NCBI RefSeq assembly: GCF_001704415.2
Contig: NC_030826.1
Location: 57,431,362-57,495,361 of the forward strand
DNA from: Capra hircus
Taxonomy: Eukaryota; Chordata; Mammalia; Artiodactyla; Bovidae
Length of the DNA stretch: 64,000 bases
Direction: 5' to 3'
The position numbers and the translations under genes were made by a program. Below the pieces are notes generated by a model. The model was not told the origin of the DNA. It did no database searches and saw only the letters and a list, made by a program, of their open reading frames with translations. The first letter of the stretch is position 1. The number at the start of each line of letters is the position of its first letter. Below, piece after piece: positions 44,405-55,930 of this stretch.

Positions 44405-44551
44405 TGATAGCTTTTAGGACATTTAAATGTTCTAGCTTATGGGCCCGGTCTGTGGCTCACACTATGTTGTACTGTGCTGTTTTAACCTTCCCTGCCCCGT
44501 CTATTCATGTCTATACTGTTCCAGAGATTGGAATTTTGTTTTATTATCTGT

Positions 44552-44762
44552 TGTGCCCCTAGTGACTCAGATGGTAAAGAATCTGCCTGTAATGTGGGAG
44601 ACCCAAGTTCGATCCCTGGGTCGGGAAGCTCCCCTGGAGAAGAGAATGGCAACCCACTCCGGCACTCTTGCCTGGAGAATCCCGTGGACGGAGGAGCCTG
44701 GCGGGCGGCAGTCCATGGGGTCGCAGAGAGGTAGACACGGCTGAGCGACTAGCACGTACGGA
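44552..44762 (+). mobile_element. Bov-tA SINE
   Basis: 'gtgcccctagtgactcagat' start, B box 'agttcgatccctgggtcggg' at 44608, body to 'acacggctgagcgactag'. CpG-rich compared with its neighbours. Confidence 0.93.
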
Positions 44763-45420
44763 CATACGCCCCCAGGGTTACTTTTCCTTTTCAGAATTTC
44801 TTGGTTATTCTTATAGCTTGTTTTCCCATGCATACTTTAGAGTCAGCTTTCTAGTCTCAAAAGCATCTTAAGGTTTGTTTCAAGTTTATAGATTCACTTG
44901 GGCAGAAGTGACAGCTTTACGATGCTGAGATTTTCTGTCTGAGGTCAAGGTATGCGACTCATTCAAATCACTGATTTTGTCTCTCCTCAGCATATTCAGT
45001 TTTCTTCCTTGGGATTGTTCATATTTCTCTTTGAATATATTCCTGGGTGTTGCATTTCCTTTAGTTTCTGTTATAAATGGGATCTTTTCTTTAATATATT
45101 CTATCTGCTTGCTGTTTTTGCACAGGGAAAATATTGATTTTTTCCCAGACTGCTTGTACCAAACTACCAAATAAAATATATTTTGTTGATAGAATAACTA
45201 CCAAAGAAAATAATTTGTTGATAGTTATTGTTCTTTGAATGTTTCTCTGAGATTTGTGTCTGTTGTCATCATTAATAATTATGGTTTCCTTTTCTAATTT
45301 TTTTTAGTGTTACATGTGACTTCTTATGTCTCGTTTCTGTCTTTTTCTCTCGTCTTATTCTGTTGATAGCTCAGGTTTTAATTATCTGATAGCCTGTTCC
45401 CTGGTTTGATTTCTACCCTT

Positions 45421-45975
45421 GTCCCACTCCCTGCTACTCACTCAGTGAAGAAGTGACATGTTATTTTTACTGTTGTGCCGTTCCTTTTAACTCCCAAAGC
45501 GTTAACCTGAGCGATGTGGCTTCCTCACTGGGAACAATAAAAAGCCTATGGACAGAATTAAATTCTGTAAAAACAAGTCCAAATAAGTCCAAATATTTCA
45601 CACTGAAATTGGTGTAGATGTGAGGATTTTCTTTTTATACATAAGACTTTTTTTTTTTTTTTGCAAAAAAGGAGTTAGCTCAGTTTATATTTGAGCACCT
45701 CTTATGGGAACACTAATGTTTTTGCTATGCTATTTCAAGAACTTGCGGTCTGGGGGTTTTATAGCTGTTTTGCCATAAAGCCGTCTCCTCTGCGGGTTTA
45801 TCTTTCATCATAAGTTGGGCCCTTGGGATCTAGCTGATATTTCCTGCTTTGTTTAAGCAATAACTGAGCCCAGCACTGTTCCAGGCATGGTGGAGAAACA
45901 GGAGAAGGTGTGACCCGCGTCCTGCAGAAATGCACAGAACCTGGGGTGGGGTGGGGGCCCAGAAACCACACACTC
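45421..45975. other. Unassigned sequence
   Basis: No gene recognised. A T17 run lies near 45645-45662. 45850-45900 resembles an old LINE/MIR 'caggcactgtt' type segment but cannot be assigned. Confidence 0.45.
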
Positions 45976-46090
45976 GGGGACTTCTGTCGTGGTCCAGTGG
46001 TTAGAGCTCGGCACTTCCACTGCTGGGGGCGTGGGTCCAGACCCTGGCTGGGGGTAGCGGGGCCAAAAAACAAATGAACAAGCAGACAAA
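45976..46090 (+). mobile_element. CHR-type SINE, short
   Basis: 'gggacttctgtcgtggtcca' start, shortened head, A-rich 'aaaaaacaaatgaacaagca' tail. Confidence 0.85.
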
Positions 46091-46157
46091 ACCCCATGCA
46101 GTTGAAAGGCAAGAGGGCAGTTCATGATCTCAAACAGACCGAGAGGAGATGGGGTTG

Positions 46158-46345
46158 TGTGTATTGCCTGCCAGTGCAGGGGACGCCTGCTGTGCAGGTG
46201 CGATCTCTGGGTCGGGAAGATCCCCTGGAGGAGGAAATGCTGGTGTTCTTGCCTGGAGAACCCCATGGTCAGAGAAGCCAGGCGGGCCGCAGCGCTTGGG
46301 GTCACAGAGAGGAAGATACGACTGAGCGCGCATCCACACACGTAT
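46158..46345 (+). mobile_element. Bov-tA SINE, 5'-truncated and internally deleted
   Basis: 'attgcctgccagtgcagggg' to 'gatacgactgagcgcgc'. 'ggcaacccactccagta' is missing, leaving 'ggaaatgctggtgttcttgc'. Confidence 0.88.
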
Positions 46346-46598
46346 TGCGCAGACCTGTTCTTGTGTTTGGGCATCTCTGGTCAGAGTGGGCAGGTAAATG
46401 ATGAGCAGGGGACCCATGGGGTGGGCTGCTGAGAGCAGAGAAGTGGGCTGGCTTCACCGTCTGGGAGAAGCACTCCTGCCGCTGGGCCAGCCGGTCAAGG
46501 GCAGGGCGCCCCCTGGTGGGGAAAGCAGGAAAGACCCGTGATGGTCAAATGGGTGGTTTGGGGGGCTCCGAAGAGCTCTGGTACCACCCGTCCCGTAT

Positions 46599-47335
46599 GT
46601 CTCAGTGCAGAAAAGAGTTCAGCGAGAGACAAAGTGATAGATAAGAAATGATCTATTAGTGTAGGACACCTGTCAGGCTTACAGGCGGGCGAGTGAGCAG
46701 TGTTGTGCCTCAGGAACTCAGTGGGCTACAGTTTTATAATCGAAGGAAGAGGGGGGTGCAGAAGACCTCTTTCTTGAGTGGACATCATGCTTCCATCCCC
46801 CGCTCCTCCTCTAGGGTGGGCTGGGGTCTTTCCTTGTCCCTGCATGGTCAAGCTGGGTCCACAAATCATCGTGTTTTATGTGTGCAGAGAGCTTGTCCTG
46901 GGGCTCCTTAACTTACTGAGCCCCCTGGGCAGGATGTGGGGCTCATGTCCACATCGTTTTATGGTCTGGGGGCCTGTCTTGAGCTTCTGTTGCATGGTTT
47001 TGTTGCGAAGCAAGCCTGCTTGGTCCCGTGGTTAAGCAAACCTGCTCTCTTGAGTAATCGTTAACTTACAGGGGCCTCCCATAGTTTTCATCTTACAATC
47101 CTCTAGTGGGGTTAGCTACTTGATCACCTACCTTGTCACTTTACTGAGTCCCTTTCAACAGGGACCTTGAACATGAGACAGTCTCTCGTTCTCTCTGCGG
47201 CTGGAGGACACGTCAATTATTAAGTAGGGAGGTGTGGTAAGAACCTAGATGGCTAGAGACAAAAGGGACTCTGAGAGCCCGGGACTCCGAGCCTCAGTCT
47301 GTTCAGAAATCTCAGCCCCAACCTCAGTGACTCTT
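46599..47335 (-). mobile_element. ERV LTR, - strand
   Basis: Starts TGTCTCAGTGCAGAAAAG (U5 end reversed), with a degenerate polyadenylation signal near 46648. It has a long U3 with G-rich blocks and ends in the region 47180-47335, where the exact terminus was not fixed. No retroviral coding sequence is attached. It differs from the LTR at 38 kb. Confidence 0.68.
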
Positions 47336-47467
47336 CTAGAAAACCTCTGATGATCTCACCTGTCTTCTGAACCTCCGTCCCCATCACAGAGTGCTTTTTA
47401 TTTGCCCGCAGTTGCCCGCATGGACTGTAGCCTCCTGGTGTGCAGAGACCATTTGTAATGCATCTTT

Positions 47468-47607
47468 TTTTAAAAATAATTAATTATTTTTTTTTACCAC
47501 ACTGCGTGGCATATGGGAACGTAGTTCCCCGACCAGGGATCGAACTCGTGCTCCCTGTGCTGGAAGTGTGGCGTCCTAACCACTGAACCTGCAGGTAATG
47601 CCCCTGG
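47468..47607 (-). mobile_element. CHR-type SINE with 11-bp TSD
   Basis: Reversed CHR with T-rich tail and reversed B box 'gaccagggatcgaactcgtg' at 47531. TSD aatgcatcttt at 47457-47467 and 47608-47618. Confidence 0.94.
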
Positions 47608-47618
47608 AATGCATCTTT

Positions 47619-48032
47619 GTCTCCCCTGCAACCTCAAGTTTGAGCTTTCAGAACACTAGCCATTTTGGCAGATATTTGATTGTCGGTTGAAAGCTAAAGA
47701 GGAGGAGGGAGGGATTGGAGTAGGCGCTCTGAGGAGTAGGTCATGAAGCTGGAGGCTGAGTGAGGACTTGTCCAAACGTGTCCAGCCTCGGTTGTTAAGT
47801 AGACTGCTGTCACTCAGACCTCTCTGGATCTGTTGTTTTGTCCAAGAGCAACCTACACAATCGATGGGGGCAGAGAGAAAGGGCGTTTGGAGGGGGGCGG
47901 AGCAGAGAAAGTACATGTTTACTGGACGCTCTTCGTGGCCAAGGCGGGCCAGGCATCGTGCGGTACAGTGCACGAGGGATTTTGCTTACGCTTTAGAACC
48001 ACAGGCAACGTTTGCTCCTACTTTATGGTCGT
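47619..48032. other. Unassigned sequence
   Basis: No repeat or gene recognised. Frames of about 100 codons on both strands overlap. Confidence 0.5.
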
Positions 48033-48260
48033 GTATCATGCATGCTCAGTTGTTCAGTCCTGTCTGACCCTTTGTAACCCCATGGAATATAGCGGGCCAG
48101 GCTCCTCTGTCCATGGGATTCTCCAGGCAAGAATACTGGAGTAGGTTGCCATTTCCTCCTCCTGGGGGGATCTTCCCAGCCCAGGGATTGAACCCACGTC
48201 TCCTGTGTCTCCTGCATTAAGAGGCAGATTCTTTAGCACTGCCACTTGGGAAGGCCTTAT
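48033..48260 (-). mobile_element. Bov-tA SINE with TSD
   Basis: Diverged 'cagttgttcagtcctgtctg' start, with a small duplication 'tctcctgtgtctcctg' in the head. Flanks tttatggtcg (48022-48031) and tttatggttg (48261-48270). Confidence 0.92.
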
Positions 48261-48261
48261 T

Positions 48262-48679
48262 TTATGGTTGGTGAAACCCAAAATTGGAGCAAAGAATGTA
48301 CCCAAGACTAAATGGCTAAAAAGAATAGTAAGGCTGTGCACCAGCCTCCGTTCATTGAGTCCCAAAGCCTGTGTTTCCAGGACCGTGGGGGTCATGCAGC
48401 GTTCACCTGTCGGGACCAGCCTCGCAGACTATTGGACGACTGTGAGGCTGGCTACCAGCCAAAGGAGCTTTGCAACTGCTGTTAGAGTGTCCCGGGAGGG
48501 GATCCATGGAGGTGACCGGGTGGACCACAAGGACAGAACCTAAAGCTGAAAGGAACCCTGATGGCCTCCGGACAGATATTCCGCCCTGTGTGGAGATCTT
48601 GGCTTCAGCTTGTCTAACAGGCGGTCATCCTACCCTGTTTTTGGACAATCTTGGGGTCGATTCCCTGGTTTGGCACACA
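48262..48679. other. Unassigned sequence, possible MIR trace
   Basis: 48280-48400 weakly follows reversed MIR order. The remainder is unrecognised. Confidence 0.35.
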
Positions 48680-48797
48680 GGATCTTCGATCTTAGTTGGC
48701 GCATGTGGGATCTAGTTCGTTGACCGGGGATCAAACCCAGTCCCCCTGCATTGAAGCATGGAGTCTTAGCCCCTGGACCATCAGGGAGGTCCCTCTT
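48680..48797 (-). mobile_element. CHR-type SINE, - strand
   Basis: 'gcatgtgggatctagttcgt', reversed B box 'ccggggatcaaacccagtcc' at 48724, end 'ctggaccatcagggaggtcc'. Confidence 0.9.
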
Positions 48798-49905
48798 CTA
48801 ACCTAATCTTAACTAGTTATTTGGACTGCCTTCTGTGCAAGAAAAAGTGGGATTCTGTCATTTTTTCTATTTTGCTGTGAGTTCAAATTCCCTTTAAAAA
48901 GGGACGGGCAGCAGGAGGCTTGGAGGTGTCCGTGGCAGGCCTCGGGCATCCATGGTGGGCATGAAGCCTTGGTGGGCCGTCCCTGTGTTTGCCCAGAAGG
49001 AAGGAGTAAGTTTGAAGGAGCTACTTGTGATGTCCAATAACCCACAGCCTTCCCTTCCTTCCTGCCTGACCTACCACGGAGTTGGGTATTTAGTTTTTGA
49101 GTTCTGGCCTAAATAAATAAATGTCTGACAAGAGGTCGGTCCCAAACTTCACCGTGGTGGAGGAGGTGGGGGGGGGGGTTGCCGGGCGGCCGAATGCGGT
49201 GACTCCCGGGGTTCCGGCGTGGAGCGCTGCTCTGTCTGGAGTCAGCCCCAGCAGACTGGTGCGGGCTGCCTTTGATACGAAGGGCCCCACAGACCCCAGG
49301 AAACCATCTGTTTGGCAAATGGAGGAGAACAAACTTGGAAACAGCGAACTTTTCTTTTTAAGCTTCTCTGAGGGATGTAACGATGGCACATAATGAAGTT
49401 TCTCGGTTGGCCCAGGGCCCCTGCATGGAGATGGGTGAGGGTATTGATTTCAGCAATGGCTCTTTAAAGAGCTGGCTGTGTTTGCCCTCACGCCTCATAA
49501 GCGAGCAGCCTCTGTTCTGTCTCCATACTTACTGGATTGTTGATGGCAACGCACACAAATACTGCCTTCTCTGGGTAAATATTAGGCCTGCAATTGGATG
49601 GGGAGCCGCAGAGTGAGCCTGTCAAATGGACGGGTCACGTCGGAGTGGAGGGGAGCCATCCGTGTGGTCACGGCCAAACGTGGCCGCGCTCTGGGCCCTT
49701 CCCTCCAGCGCCCCAGCCCATGGGTCCTCACCGTCCGCTTTCCTGCAGTGAAGGCCATGCGGGTCACCATCCCTGTTGTAGGGAGAAAGAGATGGATGGT
49801 AACCATGCAATGTCTCAGTTCTACTGTGGGAGGTGCTTTTTTTTTTCCTTTTTTAATGAAACGCTGATTTTATTTATTTTTTTTTCTTGCATTCTTTTTC
49901 ATCTC
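48798..49905. other. Unassigned, repeat-poor sequence
   Basis: No repeat or gene recognised. 49158-49182 is a G-run tract. 49380-49600 looks moderately constrained (balanced base composition, retained CpG) and may be non-coding regulatory DNA, which is inference. Confidence 0.45.
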
Positions 49906-49995
49906 ATTTTTTAAAATGAATTTTTATTGGAGTGTATTTGCTTTACAATGTTGTGTTGGTTTCTACCTACAGCAAAGTGAAACAGCCCACGTATG

Positions 49996-50034
49996 TGTGT
50001 GTGTATATATGTGCGTGTGTGTGTGTATATATAT
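49996..50034. repeat. (TG)n/(TA)n microsatellite
   Basis: A compound TG/TA/TG/TA run inside the L1 3' end. Confidence 0.92.
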
Positions 50035-50035
50035 C

Positions 50036-50233
50036 CTCCTCTTTTTTAAAGATTTTTTTGACATGGGCCATGTTTAAAGTCTCTTATTGAATCCGTTACA
50101 ATATTGTTTCTATTTTATGATCTGTTATTTTGGCCACGAGGCGTGTGGGATCTTGGCTCCCTGACCGGCGATCAGACCTGCAACCCTGCATTGGAAGGCA
50201 AAGTCTTAACCCCACTGGACCACCGGGAAGCCC
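50036..50233 (-). mobile_element. CHR-type SINE, - strand
   Basis: 'gcgtgtgggatcttggctcc', reversed B box 'gaccggcgatcagacctgca' at 50162, end 'actggaccaccgggaagccc'. Confidence 0.88.
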
Positions 50234-50579
50234 CCATCCCCTCCTTTCTGGATTTCCTTCCCATTCGGGTCTTCAGCAGAGCGCTGAAGAGCTCCCTGCG
50301 CCATACGTTTGTTACCTGTACTGTACACGGTATCAGTAGTGAATATAAAAATGTATGTCGGTCCCAAGCTCCCAACTCCTCCCAATCCTCCTCTCCCCAC
50401 TTGGTGTCCATCCAGTGGATCTCTATATCTTTGTCTCTACTGGGACATGCCTTTTACAGGCTCGCTTAGGTCTGAGTCATCGAGATTTTGTTTCAGCTGT
50501 ATCAGTCCATTTCTCCCCCTTCCCTGCCATTTCCGCTGCTGAGACAGTCCCAGTAATAGTATTCTGTGTAATATTCAAT

Positions 50580-50765
50580 AATAATGCTGTTGATGAAAAT
50601 CACACCTAACATTAACTGAGGGCTTATTGCATGCCAGGCGTCCTGCTAAACTCGTGGAAATGTCTTTAATTCTCGTTCTGGAAGGAAGCTCAAGCCCCCA
50701 TAGGTTGGAGGCAGAACTTGGATCTGTGTGTTCCTGAGTCGGAATTTCATCTCCTTTATGCAAAC
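50580..50765 (-). repeat. MIR SINE, - strand
   Basis: 'ctgagggcttattgcatgcc', 'aggcgtcctgctaaactcg' (50617-50655) and 'gcagaacttggatctgtgtg' are reversed MIR. Confidence 0.82.
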
Positions 50766-51365
50766 CACAGATGCTCCGCAGATAAAATCTTGTCTGTCTC
50801 AAATGGCTTCGCTGGAGGTTTGCAGCGTCCTCACTGCCCCTGGCTTCTCTCTTGTTGTTCTGGCTCCTCTTCTTTAAAGAAGCTATAAACCCACTTTGTG
50901 CCCAGTTATACTGGGGTGAGGGAGCCTGTGCAGGGGGCCGTGGGCTCCTCACAGCAGCTCTCCTCCGGTGCCGGGGGGGTCCTCCTCCTGGGGATGGAGG
51001 AGTCTGACCCACAGGTCTGGTCCGCACGCTCTGCCCTGGCCCAGGGCTGATGGGAGCTGCTCGGAACCGTGGCCCGACTGCTTTCTGCTCCCCTCGGAGC
51101 CAAACTTCCTCGAAGAGCTGTTGCTCACAGGAGCTGATGGCGGTCTCACTCTCATGAATTTTATGCCTGCTCTCCATCTGGATAGAAGATCGGAGAAAAC
51201 ACATTCTCAGGAGGGGTTTGGGAATAAAGGGCGAGATTTTCATTAAAATCGGGGGCATTGTGCCATTTTCTCTGGGAGGCAGAGCTGAACCATCCACCCA
51301 GAACTCTTCTTGCCCCCTGAGAAATAAACTGGTTTCCAGAGGGAGACAGTGACAGTGTGTGTGTG

Positions 51366-51410
<45 letters not shown>

Positions 51411-51937
51411 GGGATCGTGGATACACACCTTGATTACTTCTGCAGGCAGTTTCTAGAGGTAACTGGCGACCAAAAACCTCATTTTCACTCCAGCCCTTGA
51501 CCATTCCCAAATCTATCCTAAGAGGTGGCCGTGGAAATCGAGCCCTCACTCTGTGATTTATCCGCTGCCTCCTCCCACTTCCCTCTTGAGTGAGCAAGGA
51601 GTGGTCAGAAACGGGACGGGAGGAAACCAGAGGCCGGAGTGACCCCTAGGCAGGATAACCAGCCTTTCAGTTGAACCATCCAGCAGCACAGGGCAGGTAC
51701 TGCGGATGGTCAGCCTGTGTCCTGCATGCTGGGGAGGTGGGCAGGGATGCTGGCTCTGAGCATCTCACAGAGGTGTGGTAGTGGACAGTTCCCGGGGAAG
51801 TGCCCAGGGGGCGGGGCTCTGAGGATGCCGGGCTCCCAGAGCTGAGCCTGCCGGAGTCTGTTCAGGAGAAACGAATTCCCGTTGGGTCCCTGCTTTGCTT
51901 TTGATGGGAGGCTTCCTCTCTCCTTTTTCATACTGTT
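50766..51937. other. Unassigned sequence with CA microsatellite
   Basis: Repeat-free except for the microsatellite. The - strand frame 50575-51504 stays open through it (see findings). Not called as a gene. Confidence 0.45.
51355..51408. repeat. (GT)27 microsatellite
   Basis: 27 GT units with one C interruption at 51372. Probably length-polymorphic. Confidence 0.97.
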
Positions 51938-51997
51938 CATGGGGTTCTCAAGGCAAGAATGCAGAAGTGGTTGGCCATTGCCTTTTCCAGTGGAAGT
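51938..51997 (-). mobile_element. Bov-A fragment, - strand, joined to BovB
   Basis: 'catggggttctcaaggcaag' and 'ggttggccattgccttttcc' match the reversed Bov-A middle. It is abutted by a BovB on the opposite strand. Confidence 0.75.
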
Positions 51998-52347
51998 GTG
52001 AACTGTGCTGTTGGAGAATACTCTTGAGAGTCCCTTGGACTGCACAGAGATCAAACCAGTCCATCCTAAAGGAAGTCAGTCCTGAACATTCAATGGAAGG
52101 ACTGATGCTGAAGCTGAAACTCCAATACTTTGGCCACCTGATGCGAAGAACTGACTCACTGGAAAAGACCCTGATGTTGGGAAGGTGGGAGGAGAAGGGG
52201 ACGACAGAGGATGAGATGGTTGCATGACATCATTGACTCAATGGACATGAGTTTGAACAAACTCCGGGAGTTGGTGATGGACAGGGGGGCCTGGTGTGCT
52301 GTAGTCCATGGGATTGCAAAGAGTCGGACACGACTGAGCGACTAACT
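51998..52347 (+). mobile_element. BovB LINE 3' end, + strand
   Basis: 'tgttggagaatactcttgag' to 'cgactgagcgactaactgaa'. Residues of the RT C-terminus (SNQSILKEVSPEHSMEGL) are readable at 52045-52105. Well preserved. Confidence 0.93.
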
Positions 52348-54032
52348 GAACTTCCGCTCCCTGCCTGGGGAGGTTAGAAGCCCTGAGTGACCCCAGGACT
52401 CAGTCCTTTGACAGCTCCCCCGCCCCGGCCCACACCCAGATCGCGGTTCTCTCAGCTCTTGCCCTGGTTGCCTTTTGAACAGGCTTAGAACAAGAGTCTT
52501 CCAGGGCAGATCGTGCTGTATCACGGCTGACTTCCTTCTCATCAGCAAGGGTGCCCTCAGCAAGATGTCAAAGCTGCGTTTCTCATGTCGATGTTAAGCT
52601 GATGGGGGTCGTGATCCTCTTTGTCTCATTAGTGGCCTCTCTTCCCTGCCTGTCTGGCAGCTCGACAGCACATAAGCTGAGAATTTTCTGTGTTTCAGGC
52701 TTAAAAGGGAAATCCTGTCTTAGTGCAACGCAGCTGAGTCCTGGATATGGTGGCTGCTGGCGCTGCGCTCGTCCCCTGCTATAAGCACCTGTTTCCCAGC
52801 TCGGGTCAATGGTGCTGCACACTTAAAGCTGAGAAAGCTGCGGTCAGGACACGCCGGAAGCCGCCTGGAAGGCGGGGCCTCTGTGGACATCACGTGGTCC
52901 TTGGCTCCACCCACCCACCTGCACGCACAGGCCAGGTGGGCTGCAGTCAGGATGGCCGCAGGACCGGACAGCCCTCGGGTTATTTGCCTCCTGTAACCTT
53001 GAGCTTTGCCAGCGGCTCTTCAGACTCGCCCCCACTTCCCTCCACACAACTGTCCTGGTCAGAGAGCGGAGACAGAGAGCATCCAGCCGCCAGTTTACAG
53101 TGATGGGTCCACACTGTCTCTGGCACGGATCCGTCTGCAGTTACCTTCACGGGGCATCCTTCTAAATTCAAAACCAGGCACCTTCCCTTCCTTACCCACA
53201 CCCCGCACCCTCCCCCCCATAGTTCTTGGGATTTCCTGGGCAACAGCTCATTTTCCGGATACGCGTTTGCGTCTCCTACCTAATCCTAATATTGCTTTCC
53301 GGTTCTACCCCCACCCACCTCAAGACCGGGAGCACACGAATTTTTTATCTTTGCTTCTGAGCCGGGGCAAGCGGGGTGGGGCGGGGGGATGTGTCAGGTG
53401 AGAGAAGGGATGAGGCCCCTGAGGAGAATGAAGGAGGGTGGGGGAGCGGGCTTTGAACCTTGTCAGTGGCCCAGCGGGAGAGCTGCACATGAAGACATGG
53501 GCAGGCAGAGGCCAGTGCTCACCTTAGCTGTGCGGCCCAGGCGCCAGGATCCAGTTAACCCTGGATATTAACCTCGCTCCTGGGCCTCGCACGTTTTGGC
53601 AATGACTGTCTCTCCAGCCGGCTGTCTGGTTAATCTGAGGCTGGTTTGCTGGCCTCCTGCGTCCACTCAGAAGGTTATGGCATGAACTCCTCCTGCGCTG
53701 TTAATGGGGAAAGGCGATCAGTACCTCCTGCCTGGGATGTGTTTGTGTTTTTCTTGCAAAAGGCTCTTTCCCCTGTGGCAGAACTTATCCCTTTTGGGGC
53801 AGGGTGCTTGTGACTTCTCTCTCCTAAATCAGTCCGCTTCTCTTCAGTGGACATATCAACCCTTTGGCCTCCTTCCCAAGAGGACACTCTGATGTGGAGG
53901 CCAGTTTGAAGATTGATTCCATGATGTATTCGTATTTGAGTCTTCCAGATAACAGGGACACACACCCACATGCTGGTATATGCCTATTCCTCTTGGCAGG
54001 TGCTTTCTCTGTAGTAAAAAGGTATATAGTAT
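52348..54032. other. Unassigned GC-rich sequence
   Basis: 1.7 kb with no recognised repeat or gene. Frames up to 131 codons on both strands lack domains. A G-run tract lies at 53370-53390. Confidence 0.5.
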
Positions 54033-54238
54033 GTAACTGTAGTGTGTCCGACTCTGCAACCCCATGGACTGTAGCCTGCCAGACTCCTCTGTCAATGGGA
54101 TTCTCCAGGCAAGAGTACTGGCGTGGGGTGCCATGCCCTCTTCCAGGGAATCTTCTGACTCCAGGATCGACCCATGTCTCTTGTGTCCCCTGCATTGGCA
54201 GGCGGGTTCTCCACCACCAGTGCCACCTGGGAAGCCCG
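54033..54238 (-). mobile_element. Bov-tA SINE, - strand
   Basis: 'agtgtgtccgactctgcaac' to 'agtgccacctgggaagccc'. The head has small insertions ('tctcttgtgtcccctgc'). Confidence 0.92.
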
Positions 54239-54809
54239 TGACTATCTAGGTACCTCTCACCTTGCTCATGTCTTTTATGGGTGGCTATTTCCCGGCTTCC
54301 CTACCTGGTGGGGAAGAAGTTGTCATCTACAGATCGCTCTCCGGGGAGAAGTGCCCTAGCCCGAAAGAGTCTGGGCTGGTGGTTGTGGGCGTCACATTCT
54401 TCTCTGTTCAGTCTCTGCCTTGAGGCCGGAGGAATCCATCCTCAGAAGCGCAGGGCATTCTTCCTCTTGAGAACCCAGTGGGCGTGATGTTCCCACAAGG
54501 AGCCTCTGCTGCTACCTGCTGCCCTCCGCTGGGGGAGGTCCCAGGCTGCGCCCCCACCGGCAGACGCCCGTGAGGATCTGGAGCGGCTGCGGTTGCCCTC
54601 TGCTGGGCTTGGCATCTGCTGGGCTTGTCCCCCAATCCACCTGGGATGCGGCCCCACCTTGCAGCCAAGGACCTTTCTTCTCAAGACACAGACCTTTCTT
54701 CTTGTCTCAGTGGCTCGGACAATTAGGGTGTGGGGAGGAGGAGCGGTTGGTGGGACTCTCCCTTCTGCAGAGTGACGACTGATGTCTTTGCCTGGAACTA
54801 GAGATTTGT
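54239..54809. other. Unassigned GC-rich sequence
   Basis: No repeat or gene recognised. Confidence 0.5.
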
Positions 54810-55022
54810 GGGGCTTCCTGGATGGCTCAGCAGATAAAGAACCTACCTGCCGATGCAGGAGACTCGGGTTCGATCCCTGGGTCGGGAAGATCCCCTGCAG
54901 GAGAAAAATGGCAACCCACTCCAGTATTCCTGCCTGGAGAAGCCCATGGACAGAGGAGCCTGGCAGGCTACAGCCCAAAGGGTTGGAAAGAATCGGACAC
55001 GACTGAGCAACTAAGCACAAGC
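54810..55022 (+). mobile_element. Bov-tA SINE with 8-bp TSD
   Basis: B box 'gggttcgatccctgggtcgg' at 54867, body to 'tcggacacgactgagcaact'. TSD agatttgt at 54802-54809 and 55023-55030. Confidence 0.95.
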
Positions 55023-55030
55023 AGATTTGT

Positions 55031-55930
55031 AGATTCACAGAAGGCTGGGTGCAGGCAGGCCTTGGGGACTGTCCAGTCTGAATCCCGTGGTTCCATTAAC
55101 AAGAACTGAAATGTTAATACCAGAGCTCCCTGTCTGTGCCAGTTTCACGGCTCCTGGGGGGCGGGGATCGCGCCCCTGCCTCTTCCTGCGTCTTGCTTTC
55201 CTTGCCCATCCTCAGTTCCTTTTCACCCACTCGGCCTCTTTTCTTTGTGCTTTCCTCCCACATGGCATCTTTCCATCCTCTCTTTCCTCCAGTTCGTGTT
55301 GATATCTCTCTACTCTTGCTTCTTCCATCCTGGTGCCCAGCGTCACCCTAAGACCTCTGACACCTCTGACACGGTGTCAGGCTTAGCTTCTTGATTTCCT
55401 TTTTAATAAGATGAGGATCCTCATGACATTGTTGATAATAGTCTCAAGCCCGCTTCCTGGCATTTGAGAAGGGTTTTACTTGCTTCATTTATGTCCTTAC
55501 GTCCCCCTAGAGGCCATCTGCTCCCAGCGGTGAGATGGCTGATTGATGGTTATTAGGAGTCTGCCGTAACCCGGGGCTCATCCAGGGACCAAACATGGCC
55601 TTATTAGCCCCGTGTTTATGACTTCAGGCCAGTTTGTTCCCATCAGACTAATCACCACCTCGGCACTGGCCGGGGACCTGTCCTGGTTTGTCCCTTAGCA
55701 CTTTCAATCCACTTAGTCCAAAGGTCAGTGCTGTAGGACCCTGGGCTTGCCTGAGTCCTCTTCCTGAGCCAGGCTCAGATGCCCTCGGGAAGCACTGTGC
55801 AAGGAAAACCCCCACGCACCTCGAAGAGGCACCGCTGCCAGGCCTGCCTTCAGACTAAGGGGGCTGTGGGAGCTATTGTCTTTGTGCAGACCCCTTTGTG
55901 TCTTTGCGGGACCCCTTCCCCCACCAAACG
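55031..55930. other. Unassigned sequence
   Basis: No repeat or gene recognised. 55500-55680 is a balanced, CpG-containing block that might be constrained non-coding DNA (inference). Confidence 0.45.

Larger units (their letters stand above)
43135..45420 (-). mobile_element. Old L1M ORF2 region, - strand, interrupted repeatedly
   Basis: Reverse L1 landmarks in order: 'ctttcaccaataatatctga' (43292), 'tgaaccatctatatctttat' (43433), 'gtttatatgttgaggaatta' (43498), 'tttgattcacctagaatcca' (43699), 'ttcttggttattcttatagc' (44798) and 'tcctgggtgttgcatttcct' (45041). SINEs and a DNA-transposon-like piece are embedded. No frame is intact. Confidence 0.75.
49906..50545 (-). mobile_element. Ruminant-type L1 3' end, - strand, split by a CHR SINE
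   Basis: 'ttattggagtgtatttgctt' and 'acaatgttgtgttggtttct' left of the SINE. 'ggatttccttcccattcggg', 'tacacggtatcagtagtgaa' and 'acttggtgtccatcc' right of it. Same order as 18335-18540. Confidence 0.78.
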
